NCBI RefSeq assembly: GCF_009176305.1
Contig: NZ_BLAJ01000001.1
Location: forward strand, 434,001-498,000
Reading direction: 5' to 3'
DNA: 64,000 nucleotides
Source: Martinezella dioscoreae
Lineage (GTDB): Bacteria > Pseudomonadota > Alphaproteobacteria > Rhizobiales > Rhizobiaceae
The position numbers were made by a program, and so were the translations under genes. Position 1 is the stretch's first letter, and every line of letters begins with the position of its first letter. Shown in pieces: positions 44,825 through 53,694 of this stretch. The notes beneath the pieces are model-generated. The model was not told the origin of the DNA and did no database searches. It saw only the letters and a program-made list of their open reading frames with translations.

Positions 44825-45685
44825 ATGAAGCAATGGATTTCGCTGCAGGCCGAACTCGGTAATTTTCAGCAGCGACGTGCGATTTTTATTTTCGCGCTTA
44901 AGATGAGTTTCGTCGCCGTCATCATGTCGCTTGCCATCATCCTGGTGCTGCTTTTTGTGATGCAATGGCTTGATCTTCTGCCATTGCCGATCTTCGAGGC
45001 GATGCGTTTTGGTGTCTTGCTGGCATGGATCATCGGGGGCACCGTGTCCGGCGCGCTTGCGGTGCTGGCAGGCTTTTCCATCCACAGGCTCGCGGTCTCC
45101 CGTGCTGAGTTCGAGCGGTTGAGCCGCACCGATATGCTGTCCGGCCTGCTCAACCGCCGTGCTTTTACCGAGGCGTTGAGTATGGCCGGAGACGGCGCTT
45201 CTCTGGCGATTTTCGATCTGGATCGGTTCAAGGCGATCAACGATCGTTTCGGGCATGCATCCGGTGATGCCGTGATCGTTGCAGTGTCGCGGCTATTTTC
45301 CGATGCCTTCACCGGAGAAGACGTGATTGCACGGCTTGGCGGTGAGGAATTCGGCGTCATCATTCATGGCGGCGATACGGCCGAGCGTATCGCGCGCGTT
45401 GAGGAGATCAAGGAGCAGATCGCCGAACATTCGATCGCCATTGAAGGCGGGTCGGTGAAGATCACCATTTCCGCCGGGATTGCCGATATCGGCGCGGATC
45501 GCAAGACGGAGACCGTCTACGCCGCCGCCGACAAGGCGCTTTATCTTGCCAAGACACTCGGCCGCAACCGTGTCATGCACGAGCGCGAGCGTCTGTCGCA
45601 GGTCTGGCATCGCTGCGCCACGGAGCAGGAACAGGAGGCAACGACGGATGTCAGGGAACTGCAGCGCTATGTGCAGCGGATGTGA
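44825..45685 (+). CDS. Membrane-bound diguanylate cyclase (GGDEF)
   Basis: 286 residues. Two N-terminal transmembrane helices (about 22-48 and 58-88) precede a GGDEF domain (about 100-265) with the substrate region FDLDRFKAINDRFGHASGD and active-site loop ARLGGEEFG. The autoinhibitory I-site RxxD, expected just before the active loop, reads TGED, so product inhibition through that site is unlikely. It would make cyclic di-GMP in the membrane. The ATG at 44825 has GGAAGG eight bases ahead. It lies between ureC and ureE, after a strong hairpin, so it may have its own promoter. Confidence 0.93.
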   Translation: MKQWISLQAELGNFQQRRAIFIFALKMSFVAVIMSLAIILVLLFVMQWLDLLPLPIFEAMRFGVLLAWIIGGTVSGALAVLAGFSIHRLAVSRAEFERLSRTDMLSGLLNRRAFTEALSMAGDGASLAIFDLDRFKAINDRFGHASGDAVIVAVSRLFSDAFTGEDVIARLGGEEFGVIIHGGDTAERIARVEEIKEQIAEHSIAIEGGSVKITISAGIADIGADRKTETVYAAADKALYLAKTLGRNRVMHERERLSQVWHRCATEQEQEATTDVRELQRYVQRM

Positions 45686-45763
45686 GGCTTCCATGCGCCA
45701 TTGATGCTTGCGCGGGAGGCGACTATTTTGCATGGTCTGATAAAGTATTAAACTGGAACAGTC

Positions 45764-46279
45764 ATGCTACGCGTCACTTCCTATCTGCCGGCCGGCACTC
45801 CTTCCTCCAATCCGATCGATCGTGTCGTCCTGCCGCATGATCTCAGGCATCTGCGCCGCAAACTGCTGCATCTCGAAAATGGCGAGATGGTCATGCTCGA
45901 TCTTAAGGAGCCGGTTCTGTTTGCCAGCGGCGATCTGCTGGTGCGCGAGGATGGCGAGCTGATCGAGATCGTTGCAGCTGATGAAAAACTTTTCGAGATC
46001 CGCCCGCGCGATCGCAGGCATCTGATCGAGCTTGCCTGGCATCTCGGCAACCGCCATCTTCCCGCGCAGATCGAGGAGGAGCGTATCCTGATCTTGCGTG
46101 ACCATGTGATCCGGTCCATGCTTGAGGGGCTGGGGGCTGTCGTGACCGAAGTCAGCGAGCCTTTCCAGCCCGCGCGAGGCGCCTACCACGCCCATGGAGG
46201 CCATTCGCACGGCCACGACCATCATCATGGTCACGGGCATGACCACGGACACGATCATCACAACCATTCGCATGATTGA
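45764..46279 (+). CDS. ureE: Urease nickel metallochaperone UreE
   Basis: 171 residues. [27 protein letters not shown] and the peptide [27 protein letters not shown] are the conserved N-terminal and metal-binding domains. A long C-terminal tail (about 146-171) has about 14 His and several Asp residues, the nickel-storing His-rich tail found in some UreE. It hands nickel to UreG/UreD/UreF. Confidence 0.97.
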   Translation: MLRVTSYLPAGTPSSNPIDRVVLPHDLRHLRRKLLHLENGEMVMLDLKEPVLFASGDLLVREDGELIEIVAADEKLFEIRPRDRRHLIELAWHLGNRHLPAQIEEERILILRDHVIRSMLEGLGAVVTEVSEPFQPARGAYHAHGGHSHGHDHHHGHGHDHGHDHHNHSHD

Positions 46280-46285
46280 ACCGTG

Positions 46286-46972
46286 ATGACCAACGCGGTG
46301 GTTTCGGACGATGGCGACCTGCAGGCGCTGCTGCGGCTGATGGCGTGGCTATCCCCGGCGTTTCCTGTGGGATCGTTTGCCTATTCCGGCGGTTTGGAGC
46401 GTGCGGTGCATGACGGCCTGGTGCGCGACAGCACCGGCCTCAGCAATTGGATTTCTGCAATCATTGAGCATGGTTCCGCGTGGAATGATGCAGTGCTGCT
46501 TGTGGAGGCGCACGGGGCGGGCACAGATGTGCAGCGGCTTGCGACCGTTGCGGAACTTGCCGAGGCGCTGGCTGGCTCGAAGGAGCGGCATAACGAGACC
46601 ATGCTGCTTGGAGATGCCTTTCTCTCGGCCGCTGCCGCCTGGCCACATGCGATCTTTTCCATGCTCCCGGCAAGGACGGCCTATCCGGTTGCGGTTGGCG
46701 CCGTCGCAGGTGCGCATGGCATTGCCGCCGAGAAGGCGGCTGCCGCCTTCCTGCATGCGCTGGCCTCGCAGATGGTATCCGCCGGCATCCGGCTTGGCGT
46801 CGGCGGCCAGAAAGATGGTGTCGCCGTTCTGGCGCGGCTGGAAGGTCTGTTTGCAGATGTCGCGCGCCGCGCTGCTCAATCCAGCCTAGACGATCTTGGC
46901 GCTGCGACCGTACAGGCCGATATTGCGAGCCTGCGGCATGAGACCCAGGGCACGAGGCTCTTCAGGTCATGA
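46286..46972 (+). CDS. ureF: Urease accessory protein UreF
   Basis: 228 residues, all-helical. LLRLMAWLSPAFPVGSFAYSGGLE is the invariant N-terminal motif and VSAGIRLGVGGQKDGVAVLA is in the conserved C-terminal half. The ATG at 46286 is six bases after the ureE stop; a GTG three bases earlier is in frame. UreF acts as a fidelity factor in the UreDFG nickel-insertion complex. Confidence 0.97.
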   Translation: MTNAVVSDDGDLQALLRLMAWLSPAFPVGSFAYSGGLERAVHDGLVRDSTGLSNWISAIIEHGSAWNDAVLLVEAHGAGTDVQRLATVAELAEALAGSKERHNETMLLGDAFLSAAAAWPHAIFSMLPARTAYPVAVGAVAGAHGIAAEKAAAAFLHALASQMVSAGIRLGVGGQKDGVAVLARLEGLFADVARRAAQSSLDDLGAATVQADIASLRHETQGTRLFRS

Positions 46973-47078
46973 TGGGCGTTACAAAGAAGATATTGAAATT
47001 GAGGCATCGCCTACGTCATTCGCCTCTGTGCGGCCGCCCGACGCTTAGCTATGCTATCACTTTATCGGAGTTGCGAGC

Positions 47079-47690
47079 ATGAAATCGAGACATGGACCCT
47101 TGCGCGTTGGGATCGGTGGCCCGGTCGGTTCCGGCAAGACGGCGCTGACGGAGAAGCTGTGCAAGGCGATGCGCGAGGACTATTCCGTCGCCGTCGTCAC
47201 CAATGACATCTACACGACCGAGGATGCGGAAGCGCTGGTGCGGATGCAGGCATTGCCATCTGACCGTATCGTCGGCGTCGAAACCGGCGGCTGCCCGCAC
47301 ACGGCCATCCGTGAAGATGCGACGATCAATCTGCAGGCCATTGCCGGCCTGAACGAGCGGCTTCCTGACCTCGATGTCGTTTTCATCGAATCCGGCGGCG
47401 ACAATCTGGCGGCAACCTTTTCGCCCGATCTCGCCGATATCACCATCTACGTGATCTCGGTATGCCAGGGCGAGGAAATCCCGCGCAAGGGCGGCCCCGG
47501 CATTACCAAATCCGACCTTCTCGTCATTAACAAGAAGGATCTGGCGCCTTTCGTCGAGGTCGATCTCGAGGTGATGGATCGCGATGCCACCCGCATGCGC
47601 CAGGCACGCCCCTTCGTCTTTTCCGACATGAAGCGCGGCGAGGGCGTCAGCAGGATCGTCGACTTTCTAAAGGAACAGGGCGGCCTTTGA
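47079..47690 (+). CDS. ureG: Urease accessory GTPase UreG
   Basis: 203 residues, SIMIBI-class GTPase. P-loop GPVGSGKT (14-21), switch region [18 protein letters not shown] with the conserved nickel-binding [19 protein letters not shown] as the Walker B-like part, and the guanine-specificity NKKDL. It hydrolyses GTP during nickel insertion. It is separated from ureF by 106 bases, and its stop codon lies inside a hairpin. Confidence 0.98.
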   Translation: MKSRHGPLRVGIGGPVGSGKTALTEKLCKAMREDYSVAVVTNDIYTTEDAEALVRMQALPSDRIVGVETGGCPHTAIREDATINLQAIAGLNERLPDLDVVFIESGGDNLAATFSPDLADITIYVISVCQGEEIPRKGGPGITKSDLLVINKKDLAPFVEVDLEVMDRDATRMRQARPFVFSDMKRGEGVSRIVDFLKEQGGL

Positions 47691-47700
47691 GCCGCCCTGT
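47675..47700. terminator. Hairpin overlapping the ureG stop codon
   Basis: ACAGGGCGGC-CTTTGA-GCCGCCCTGT is a 10-bp perfect stem whose loop contains the TGA stop of ureG (47688-47690). No T-run follows on either strand, so it may act as an mRNA-end stabiliser or a weak bidirectional terminator between ureG and the convergent efflux gene. Confidence 0.55.
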
Positions 47701-47728
47701 CATCATCCAGACATCTGCTGAGGCTGTT

Positions 47729-50700
47729 CTATTCTGCCGCGAAGGGCGGCAGCTTTAGCACATTGGTGCCCACCGACCTGTTTCTTCCATCCTTGTTTTC
47801 GATGGCCTCCAGGCGCTCTTCCAGATTGGTGAGCGACTGGCGGTTTTCGTTGACGGCGACGGCCAGACCTTCTTTAGTCACGACCTCGTCGTCCGCATCT
47901 TTCTTGCCGACAAGCCTGCCGAAGAGGTAGCCGAGCAGGCGCGACAGGTCGTCCATGATCAGGAAGAAGGACGGCACGACCACAAGGCTGAGTACCGTCG
48001 AGACAATGATGCCGCCGATCACGGCTATCGCCATCGGTGCGCGGAAGGAGCCGCCTTCGCCGACGCCGAGAGCGGACGGTAGCATGCCGGCCGACATGGC
48101 AATCGAGGTCATGATGATCGGGCGGGCACGCTTCCGGCCGGCTTCGACGACCGCTTCCAGCCGCGGCATGCCCTGATGCATCATCTCGATCGCGAAATCG
48201 ACCAGCAGGATGGCGTTCTTCGTCACGATACCCATCAGCATCAGAATGCCGATCATGACGGGCATGGACAGCGCATTGCCGGTCATGATCAAGGCCAGCG
48301 CCACGCCGCCGATCGCCAACGGCAGCGACAGCAGAATGGTGAAGGGCTGGATCACATCCTTGAACAGCAGGATCAGCACAGTCAAAACGAGCATGAGGCC
48401 GAGAAGCATGGCATTGCCGAAGCTCTGCTGCATTTCCTTCTGGACCTTGGTATCGCCGCTTTCTGCCAGATGCACGGTTGCCGGGATCTTGGCGTTGTTG
48501 ACGATATTGAGGAAGTGTTCCGATGCCGTATCCAGCGCCACGCCTTGCGGCAGGTCGGCCCCGATCGCGACGACGCGGAAACGGTTGTTGCGCTTGATGG
48601 AGGAAAGGCCCTCCGAATAGTCGATGTCGGCCACGCTCGATAGCGGCACGGTGGTGCCGGTGGATGCCTGTCCGGTGGTGCCCATCGATGTCTTGATGCG
48701 CAACGCACGGATCGCGGCCAGATCTCGGCGCATGCCGAGTGAGGCCTGAACGCGGATTGGGATCTGGCGATCATCGAGCGAGATCTTCGCAAGTGAAGCG
48801 TCGATATCGCCGATGGTCGCCACGCGAATCGTATCCGAAATCATCTGCGGCGTGATGCCAAGGCGTGCCGCCTCGTCCTTGCGCGGGAAGATCTGCAACT
48901 CGGGCCGCGGCAGGGCGCCGTCGGCGCTGACATTGGCAAGCGCCGGATCGGCGCGCAGCTTGGCTTCCAGAATACCGACGGCCTGATTGAGGTCCTTTTC
49001 GTTGCGCGAGAGGAAGTTATAGGTCAGGTCGCGGTCGCCGCGATCGTTCAGCTTGGTGATGCGGACGTCGGGTATCGAGCGCAGCTTGGCAAAGACTTCC
49101 TTTTCGATCTCCCATTGCGGGCGCACGCGGCCATGGACGGTAACCTTCGGCAGGTGGGGGCCGATGACAGGCAGCGAGCCGAGAACGTCGTTCACGACCT
49201 TCTTTGTCAGCGACTGATCGAGCTTGCCGAGTGTCAGCGTCACCGTGGCGCGGCGCAGTTCCAGATCGCCCTTCGGCGAGGCGCCGCCGAGTACGAAGAC
49301 GCTTTCAACGCCATCGATACCCTTCACGCGCCGATAGATCTCGTTGGTTGCCTGTTCCGTATCATCGAGCCGGGCGTTCGGCGGCAGTTCCGCCGACAGA
49401 ACGATGCGCGAGGAGTCTTCCGGCGGGATGAAGCTGCCGGGGACGAACATGATGAGAGCGAAGACCGAAGCGATCGAGAAAGCGAAAGCGGCAAGCAGCG
49501 TCGGATAACGCGTGTACCACTTCTTCGTCGTCAGCCGCACCAGCCAGCTATAGCCCCGCATGAAGCGGCCGTCATTGTCGTGATGGTCATCGACGCCGTC
49601 TTCGGCGCGCATCAGATAGGCGGCCATCATCGGCGTGATCAGACGCGCCACCAGCAGCGAGAAGAACACCGAGAAGGCGACCGTCAGGCCGAACTGGATG
49701 AAGTACTGCCCCGGAATACCCGGCATGAAGGAGACGGGCACGAAGACCGCGATGATGGTGAAGGTCGTCGCAATGACGGCCAGACCGATTTCGTCTGCAG
49801 CGTCGATGGCGGCGCGATAGGGCGTCTTGCCCATCTTGATGTGGCGCGCGATGTTCTCGATTTCGACGATGGCATCATCGACGAGAATACCGGTCGCCAG
49901 CGTCAGCGCCAGGAAGCTGACGAGGTTCAGCGAGAAGCCGATCTGGTTCATGATCCAGAATGTCGGGATCGCGGAGAGCGGCAAGGCAACCGCCGATATC
50001 AGCGTCGCGCGCCAGTTCCGCAGGAACAGGAAGACGACGATGACGGCCAGTATGGCGCCTTCGATCAGCGTATGCATCGCGGATTCGTAGTTGCCATAGG
50101 TGTAGTAGACGGAGTCGTCGATCATCTCGATCGAGACGTTCGGGTTCTCCGCGCGCACCTTGTCGAGCGTGTCGGCAACCGTCTTGGCGACGGTCACCTC
50201 GCTGGCGCCCTTGGCGCGGAATACGCCGAAGGTGACGACAGGGGCACTGTTGAACCGCGAAAAGGACTTCGGCTCCTGATAGGTGTCCTTGATGGCGCCG
50301 AGATCGGAGAGTTTTACGAAGCGCCCGTTGGTGAGCGCGATCGTCGTATCGGCGAGCTGGGCGACATTGCGGGCGTCGCCGAGCACGCGGATCGCCTGCT
50401 CGCTGCCGGCAACCTGGCCGCGGCCGGAACCAAGATCGATATTGGTGCTGCGGAGCTGCTGGCTCACCGAAAGCGCTGTTATGCCATAGGCGTTCAGCTT
50501 GTTGGGATCGAGCTCGATGCGCACTTCTCGATCGGCGCCGCCATAGCGGTCCACTCGGCCGATGCCCGCCTTGCCCTGCAGCGCGCGCTTGACCGTATCG
50601 TCCACGTACCAGGACAGCTCTTCGAGCGTCATGTTCGGCGAGGACACGGCGAAGCTCTGGATCGCTTGGCCGACGACATCGACCTTGGAGACGATCGGCT

Positions 50701-51073
50701 CATCGATGGTCGATGGCAGGTTGCCGCGGATGCGGTCGATGGCGTCCTTGGTGTCCTGAACGGCCTGCTCTGTCGGCACCTCCAATCGGAAGACGACGAC
50801 GGTCTGCGATTGGCCGTCGGTGATCGTCGATTGTATCTCGTCGATGCCGTTGATGCTGGCAACGGCGTCTTCGATCTCCTTCGTCACCTGCATTTCGAGC
50901 TCGGCCGGCGAGGCGCCGCTTTGCGTCACGGTGACATTGACAATAGGGACGTCAATGTTCGGGAAGCGGGTGATGGGCAGATTGAAGAAGGCATGCGCGC
51001 CCACGACCATCAGCAGGAAGAAGCCGAGGAGCGGGGCGACCGGATTTCGGATGGACCAGGCGGAGAAGTTCAT
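47729..51073 (-). CDS. RND-family multidrug efflux permease (HAE1 type)
   Basis: 1114 residues; 12 transmembrane helices in two repeats with two large periplasmic loops. The N-terminal SIRNPVAPLLGFFLLMVVGAHAFFNLPITRFPNIDVPIVNVTVT is typical of MexB/AcrB-like pumps. TM4 contains GILVDDAIVEIENIARHI, with the acidic pair of the proton relay, and the second repeat has MGIVTKNAILLVDFA. The C-terminal tail of about 60 residues is charged. Substrates are unknown, possibly plant antimicrobials or solvents. Its adaptor lies 14 bases upstream; no outer-membrane TolC gene is in the window. Confidence 0.94.
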   Translation of the reverse strand: MNFSAWSIRNPVAPLLGFFLLMVVGAHAFFNLPITRFPNIDVPIVNVTVTQSGASPAELEMQVTKEIEDAVASINGIDEIQSTITDGQSQTVVVFRLEVPTEQAVQDTKDAIDRIRGNLPSTIDEPIVSKVDVVGQAIQSFAVSSPNMTLEELSWYVDDTVKRALQGKAGIGRVDRYGGADREVRIELDPNKLNAYGITALSVSQQLRSTNIDLGSGRGQVAGSEQAIRVLGDARNVAQLADTTIALTNGRFVKLSDLGAIKDTYQEPKSFSRFNSAPVVTFGVFRAKGASEVTVAKTVADTLDKVRAENPNVSIEMIDDSVYYTYGNYESAMHTLIEGAILAVIVVFLFLRNWRATLISAVALPLSAIPTFWIMNQIGFSLNLVSFLALTLATGILVDDAIVEIENIARHIKMGKTPYRAAIDAADEIGLAVIATTFTIIAVFVPVSFMPGIPGQYFIQFGLTVAFSVFFSLLVARLITPMMAAYLMRAEDGVDDHHDNDGRFMRGYSWLVRLTTKKWYTRYPTLLAAFAFSIASVFALIMFVPGSFIPPEDSSRIVLSAELPPNARLDDTEQATNEIYRRVKGIDGVESVFVLGGASPKGDLELRRATVTLTLGKLDQSLTKKVVNDVLGSLPVIGPHLPKVTVHGRVRPQWEIEKEVFAKLRSIPDVRITKLNDRGDRDLTYNFLSRNEKDLNQAVGILEAKLRADPALANVSADGALPRPELQIFPRKDEAARLGITPQMISDTIRVATIGDIDASLAKISLDDRQIPIRVQASLGMRRDLAAIRALRIKTSMGTTGQASTGTTVPLSSVADIDYSEGLSSIKRNNRFRVVAIGADLPQGVALDTASEHFLNIVNNAKIPATVHLAESGDTKVQKEMQQSFGNAMLLGLMLVLTVLILLFKDVIQPFTILLSLPLAIGGVALALIMTGNALSMPVMIGILMLMGIVTKNAILLVDFAIEMMHQGMPRLEAVVEAGRKRARPIIMTSIAMSAGMLPSALGVGEGGSFRAPMAIAVIGGIIVSTVLSLVVVPSFFLIMDDLSRLLGYLFGRLVGKKDADDEVVTKEGLAVAVNENRQSLTNLEERLEAIENKDGRNRSVGTNVLKLPPFAAE

Positions 51074-51087
51074 CTTGTCGTTCTCGC

Positions 51088-52278
51088 TCAGTTGGAGGCT
51101 TGCGACGTATCGCGAACCGGCGTGATGTGGTCGCCGTCGCGAACATAGGCACCGGCCTTGGCGACGACATCATCACCGGCTTTCAGGCCCTTGACGATCT
51201 CGACATAGCCTGAATCCTGGATGCCGGTTTCGACGCTCACGAACTTGACCACGCCGTTTTCGACCTTGCGGGCGGAAGAACCGTTTTCCTCGCTGTTGAC
51301 TGCCGTCAGCGGCAGCGCAACGCCATCTTCCTGGCGAATGATGATCTCGGCGCTACCATACATGCCGGCGCGGGCCTTCTCGCCTTCGTCGATCGTGATA
51401 TGCACCGCGCCGAGGCGGGTGACGGGATCGACGATTGGAGCAACGAGACGGACCGTTCCGGCAAGCTTTTCGCGACGGCCTGAAAGCGCGATCAAGGCCT
51501 TCTGTCCGCTCGTGATCTTGGTGATATCGCTCTCGGACACATCGACCACCAATTCGAGCTGGCTGTCGCGGATGATGGTGAAAAGCGGATCGCCATTGCC
51601 GTTGGCGATGGCGCCGACGCGGGCATTGCGCGACGCGACGGTGCCGGCGACGGGGGTCCTAATGCCTGTTCTGGCAAGCTTGAGATCGGTATCGGCGATC
51701 TGGCTGTCGGTAACTTTCAGATCGGCCTCTGCAACGGCGATCGCCTGCTCGGCGGAAACGACGCGCGCCTTGTTGGCGGCGGCGGCGGCATTCGCCTGTT
51801 CCACCGAGGAGGTCGACATCGTGCCCTTGGCGCCCATCGTGACGGCGCGAACACGCTGCAATTCTGCCTCTTCGGCATTGGCGCGGGCTTCGGTGAGCTG
51901 GGCGTGCAATTGCGCAAGGCTTGCTTCGCCTTTGGCCCGCGTCGCCTGCATCTGGCTCTTCTGCAGAATAAGAGCATCATCGTTCAGCGTGGCAAGCGTG
52001 CTGTTCGCGCTGACCTTGTCGCCGACATCTGCGTTGAGAGAGCGGATGGAGAGGCCATCCACCTGCGGCTGGATGTAAACCTCCTCGACAGCCTTCACCG
52101 TGCCGGTCGCGACCACCTTGTCGGTCAGGTGGCGCATCGTGGCTGTGGTGATGACGATTGCGGGCAGGTTCTGTTTCGGCGTGGTAACCGGGGGCTCTTC
52201 CGCCAGGGCGGCAGACACGCCCAGCAGGGAAAGCAGGATTGCGGTCGTGCTCAGAAGTCTAAACGGCGTAAGGGCCAT
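51088..52278 (-). CDS. RND efflux periplasmic adaptor (membrane fusion protein)
   Basis: 396 residues from the ATG at 52278. A signal peptide (about 1-26, ending VSAALAEE) precedes a barrel-sandwich lipoyl domain (VVATGTVKAVEEVYIQPQVDGLSIRSLNADVGDKV), a helical hairpin (about 105-210, rich in Ala, Glu and Gln) and beta-barrel plus membrane-proximal domains (LELVVDVSESDITKITSGQKALIAL, DDVVAKAGAYVRDGD). It links the inner-membrane pump to an outer-membrane channel. Forms an operon with the downstream permease gene. The start lies about 390 bases from the next gene's end, with room for a promoter. Confidence 0.93.
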   Translation of the reverse strand: MALTPFRLLSTTAILLSLLGVSAALAEEPPVTTPKQNLPAIVITTATMRHLTDKVVATGTVKAVEEVYIQPQVDGLSIRSLNADVGDKVSANSTLATLNDDALILQKSQMQATRAKGEASLAQLHAQLTEARANAEEAELQRVRAVTMGAKGTMSTSSVEQANAAAAANKARVVSAEQAIAVAEADLKVTDSQIADTDLKLARTGIRTPVAGTVASRNARVGAIANGNGDPLFTIIRDSQLELVVDVSESDITKITSGQKALIALSGRREKLAGTVRLVAPIVDPVTRLGAVHITIDEGEKARAGMYGSAEIIIRQEDGVALPLTAVNSEENGSSARKVENGVVKFVSVETGIQDSGYVEIVKGLKAGDDVVAKAGAYVRDGDHITPVRDTSQASN

Positions 52279-52670
52279 GCGTCCGGTTCCAGTTCGGCGT
52301 TTGATAAAATGGGATTTCGCTGATTTCCGTCGCGAACACGGGGATGCGATGCATGCGGGCCGGCTTCTCCGGCGGATCAATATCCGTCTGTCATGCCTTG
52401 CAGTTCCCTCATCCTAAAATCGCAGTGTAGATGGGATCGGTTTTCAATTCTCGCAAGATCACGAGAAAATGATTTCGCGGGCATTTCTATCGTCTACAAC
52501 CTTGCGAAGCAATCACGGCATTGTGATGTCAGCATTCGAATAGTTGATGGCTGAGGGCTTTTCAGCCAGACGGAGCGACAAAGCCAGCATTTTGTTGCTA
52601 CTGTTACAAAATGAAAAAAACGCGCGGGGCGGTAACCTCGCGCGTTTTAGCCTCTGTGAGTGCTCCGAGC
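52279..52670. other. Intergenic region between efflux adaptor and transporter binding-protein genes
   Basis: 392 bases. Apart from the terminator at its left end, it must hold the promoter of the efflux operon. No gene, long repeat or tRNA was recognised. The middle part is relatively AT-rich. Confidence 0.5.
52613..52647 (-). terminator. Intrinsic terminator of the transport operon
   Basis: On the minus strand AAACGCGCGAGG-TTACCG-CCCCGCGCGTTTTTTTC is a strong stem and T-run, beginning about 24 bases after the binding-protein stop codon. Confidence 0.88.
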
Positions 52671-53639
52671 TTATTTCAGAGCAGCGTCCGTGATCTCATG
52701 CGTATAGGCGCCATCCGGCTTCTTGTTGATGATTTTCTGATCGAGCAAGGCTTCGACCGTGCGGTTATAGGTCTTCATGTCGAGCTTGCCGTTGCCGATC
52801 AGCTTGGCGACTTCGCCCGCCATGCGCTTCTGGTGGTTTTCATCCTGGCCACCATTGTCCATGACGATCTCGGCGGCTTCATCCGGATGCTCGACGGCAT
52901 ATTTCCAGCCCTTCATCGAAGCGCGGACGAATTTCACCATATCGGCCTTGAACTTCGCGTCCTTCAGCTTGTCTTCTTTGACGTAGAGGCCGTCTTCCAG
53001 AAGGTCGTTGCCGAGCTTCGTATAGTTGAAGACGGTCAGGTCTTCGGCCTTGAAGCCGGCATCGATCGCCTGCCAATATTCGTTATAGGTCATGACGGAG
53101 ATGCAGTCGGCCTGCTTCTGGACGAGGGGCTGCACGTCGAAGCTCTGCTTCAGAACGTTGACGCCATCCTTGCCGCCGTCGGTCTTGAGGCCGAGCTTAT
53201 GCATCCAGGCGAAGAAGGGATATTCGTTGCCGTAGAACCAGACGCCGAGGGTGTGTCCCTTGAAATCCTTCTCCGTCTTGACCGGTCCATCCTTAGGGCA
53301 GATCAGCTCCAGACCGGATTTTTCGAAGGGCTGGGCGATATTGATGAGTGGCACGCCCTTTTCGCGGGCAACCAGCGCGCCGCCCATCCAGTCGACGATC
53401 ACATCGGCACCGCCGCCGGCGATTACCTGCTCCGGAGCGATATCAGGCCCGCCCGCCTTGATATCGACATCGAGGCCTTCTTCCTTGTAGAAGCCCTTGT
53501 CCTTGGCGACGAAGTAGCCGCCGAACTGAGCCTGGGCCACCCATTTCAGCTGCAAGGTCAACTTATCCGCCGCCATCGCGCCCTGGGTGGCGGCAAGCGT
53601 CATGGCACTTGCCATCAATGCAAACATTATTTTTTTCAT
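52671..53639 (-). CDS. ABC transporter substrate-binding protein (NMT1/ThiY-like), probable pyrimidine or precursor importer
   Basis: 322 residues from the ATG at 53639. Signal peptide (about 1-24, MFALMASAMTLAATQGAMAA), then LTLQLKWVAQAQFGGYFVAKDKGFYKEEGLDVDI, the NMT1/ThiY opening. The ligand cleft features IAPEQVIAGGGADVIVDW are visible. Family members bind thiamine precursors, pyrimidines, riboflavin or sulphonates. Position at the end of an operon headed by pyrimidine-degradation genes suggests a uracil/thymine-type ligand, by context only. Called riboflavin or hydroxymethylpyrimidine binding in distant relatives. Confidence 0.85.
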   Translation of the reverse strand: MKKIMFALMASAMTLAATQGAMAADKLTLQLKWVAQAQFGGYFVAKDKGFYKEEGLDVDIKAGGPDIAPEQVIAGGGADVIVDWMGGALVAREKGVPLINIAQPFEKSGLELICPKDGPVKTEKDFKGHTLGVWFYGNEYPFFAWMHKLGLKTDGGKDGVNVLKQSFDVQPLVQKQADCISVMTYNEYWQAIDAGFKAEDLTVFNYTKLGNDLLEDGLYVKEDKLKDAKFKADMVKFVRASMKGWKYAVEHPDEAAEIVMDNGGQDENHQKRMAGEVAKLIGNGKLDMKTYNRTVEALLDQKIINKKPDGAYTHEITDAALK

Positions 53640-53694
53640 GTCTTCACCCTTTCCCTCTGAAGTTATGCCTTGATCCCTTGGAGGGGATCCTGGA

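Noticed and set aside
49115..51148. Open frame of 677 codons on the plus strand over the RND permease
   Set aside because: Antisense to a full-length, well-conserved transporter gene; composition is Arg/Asp-rich as expected for a GC-rich shadow frame.
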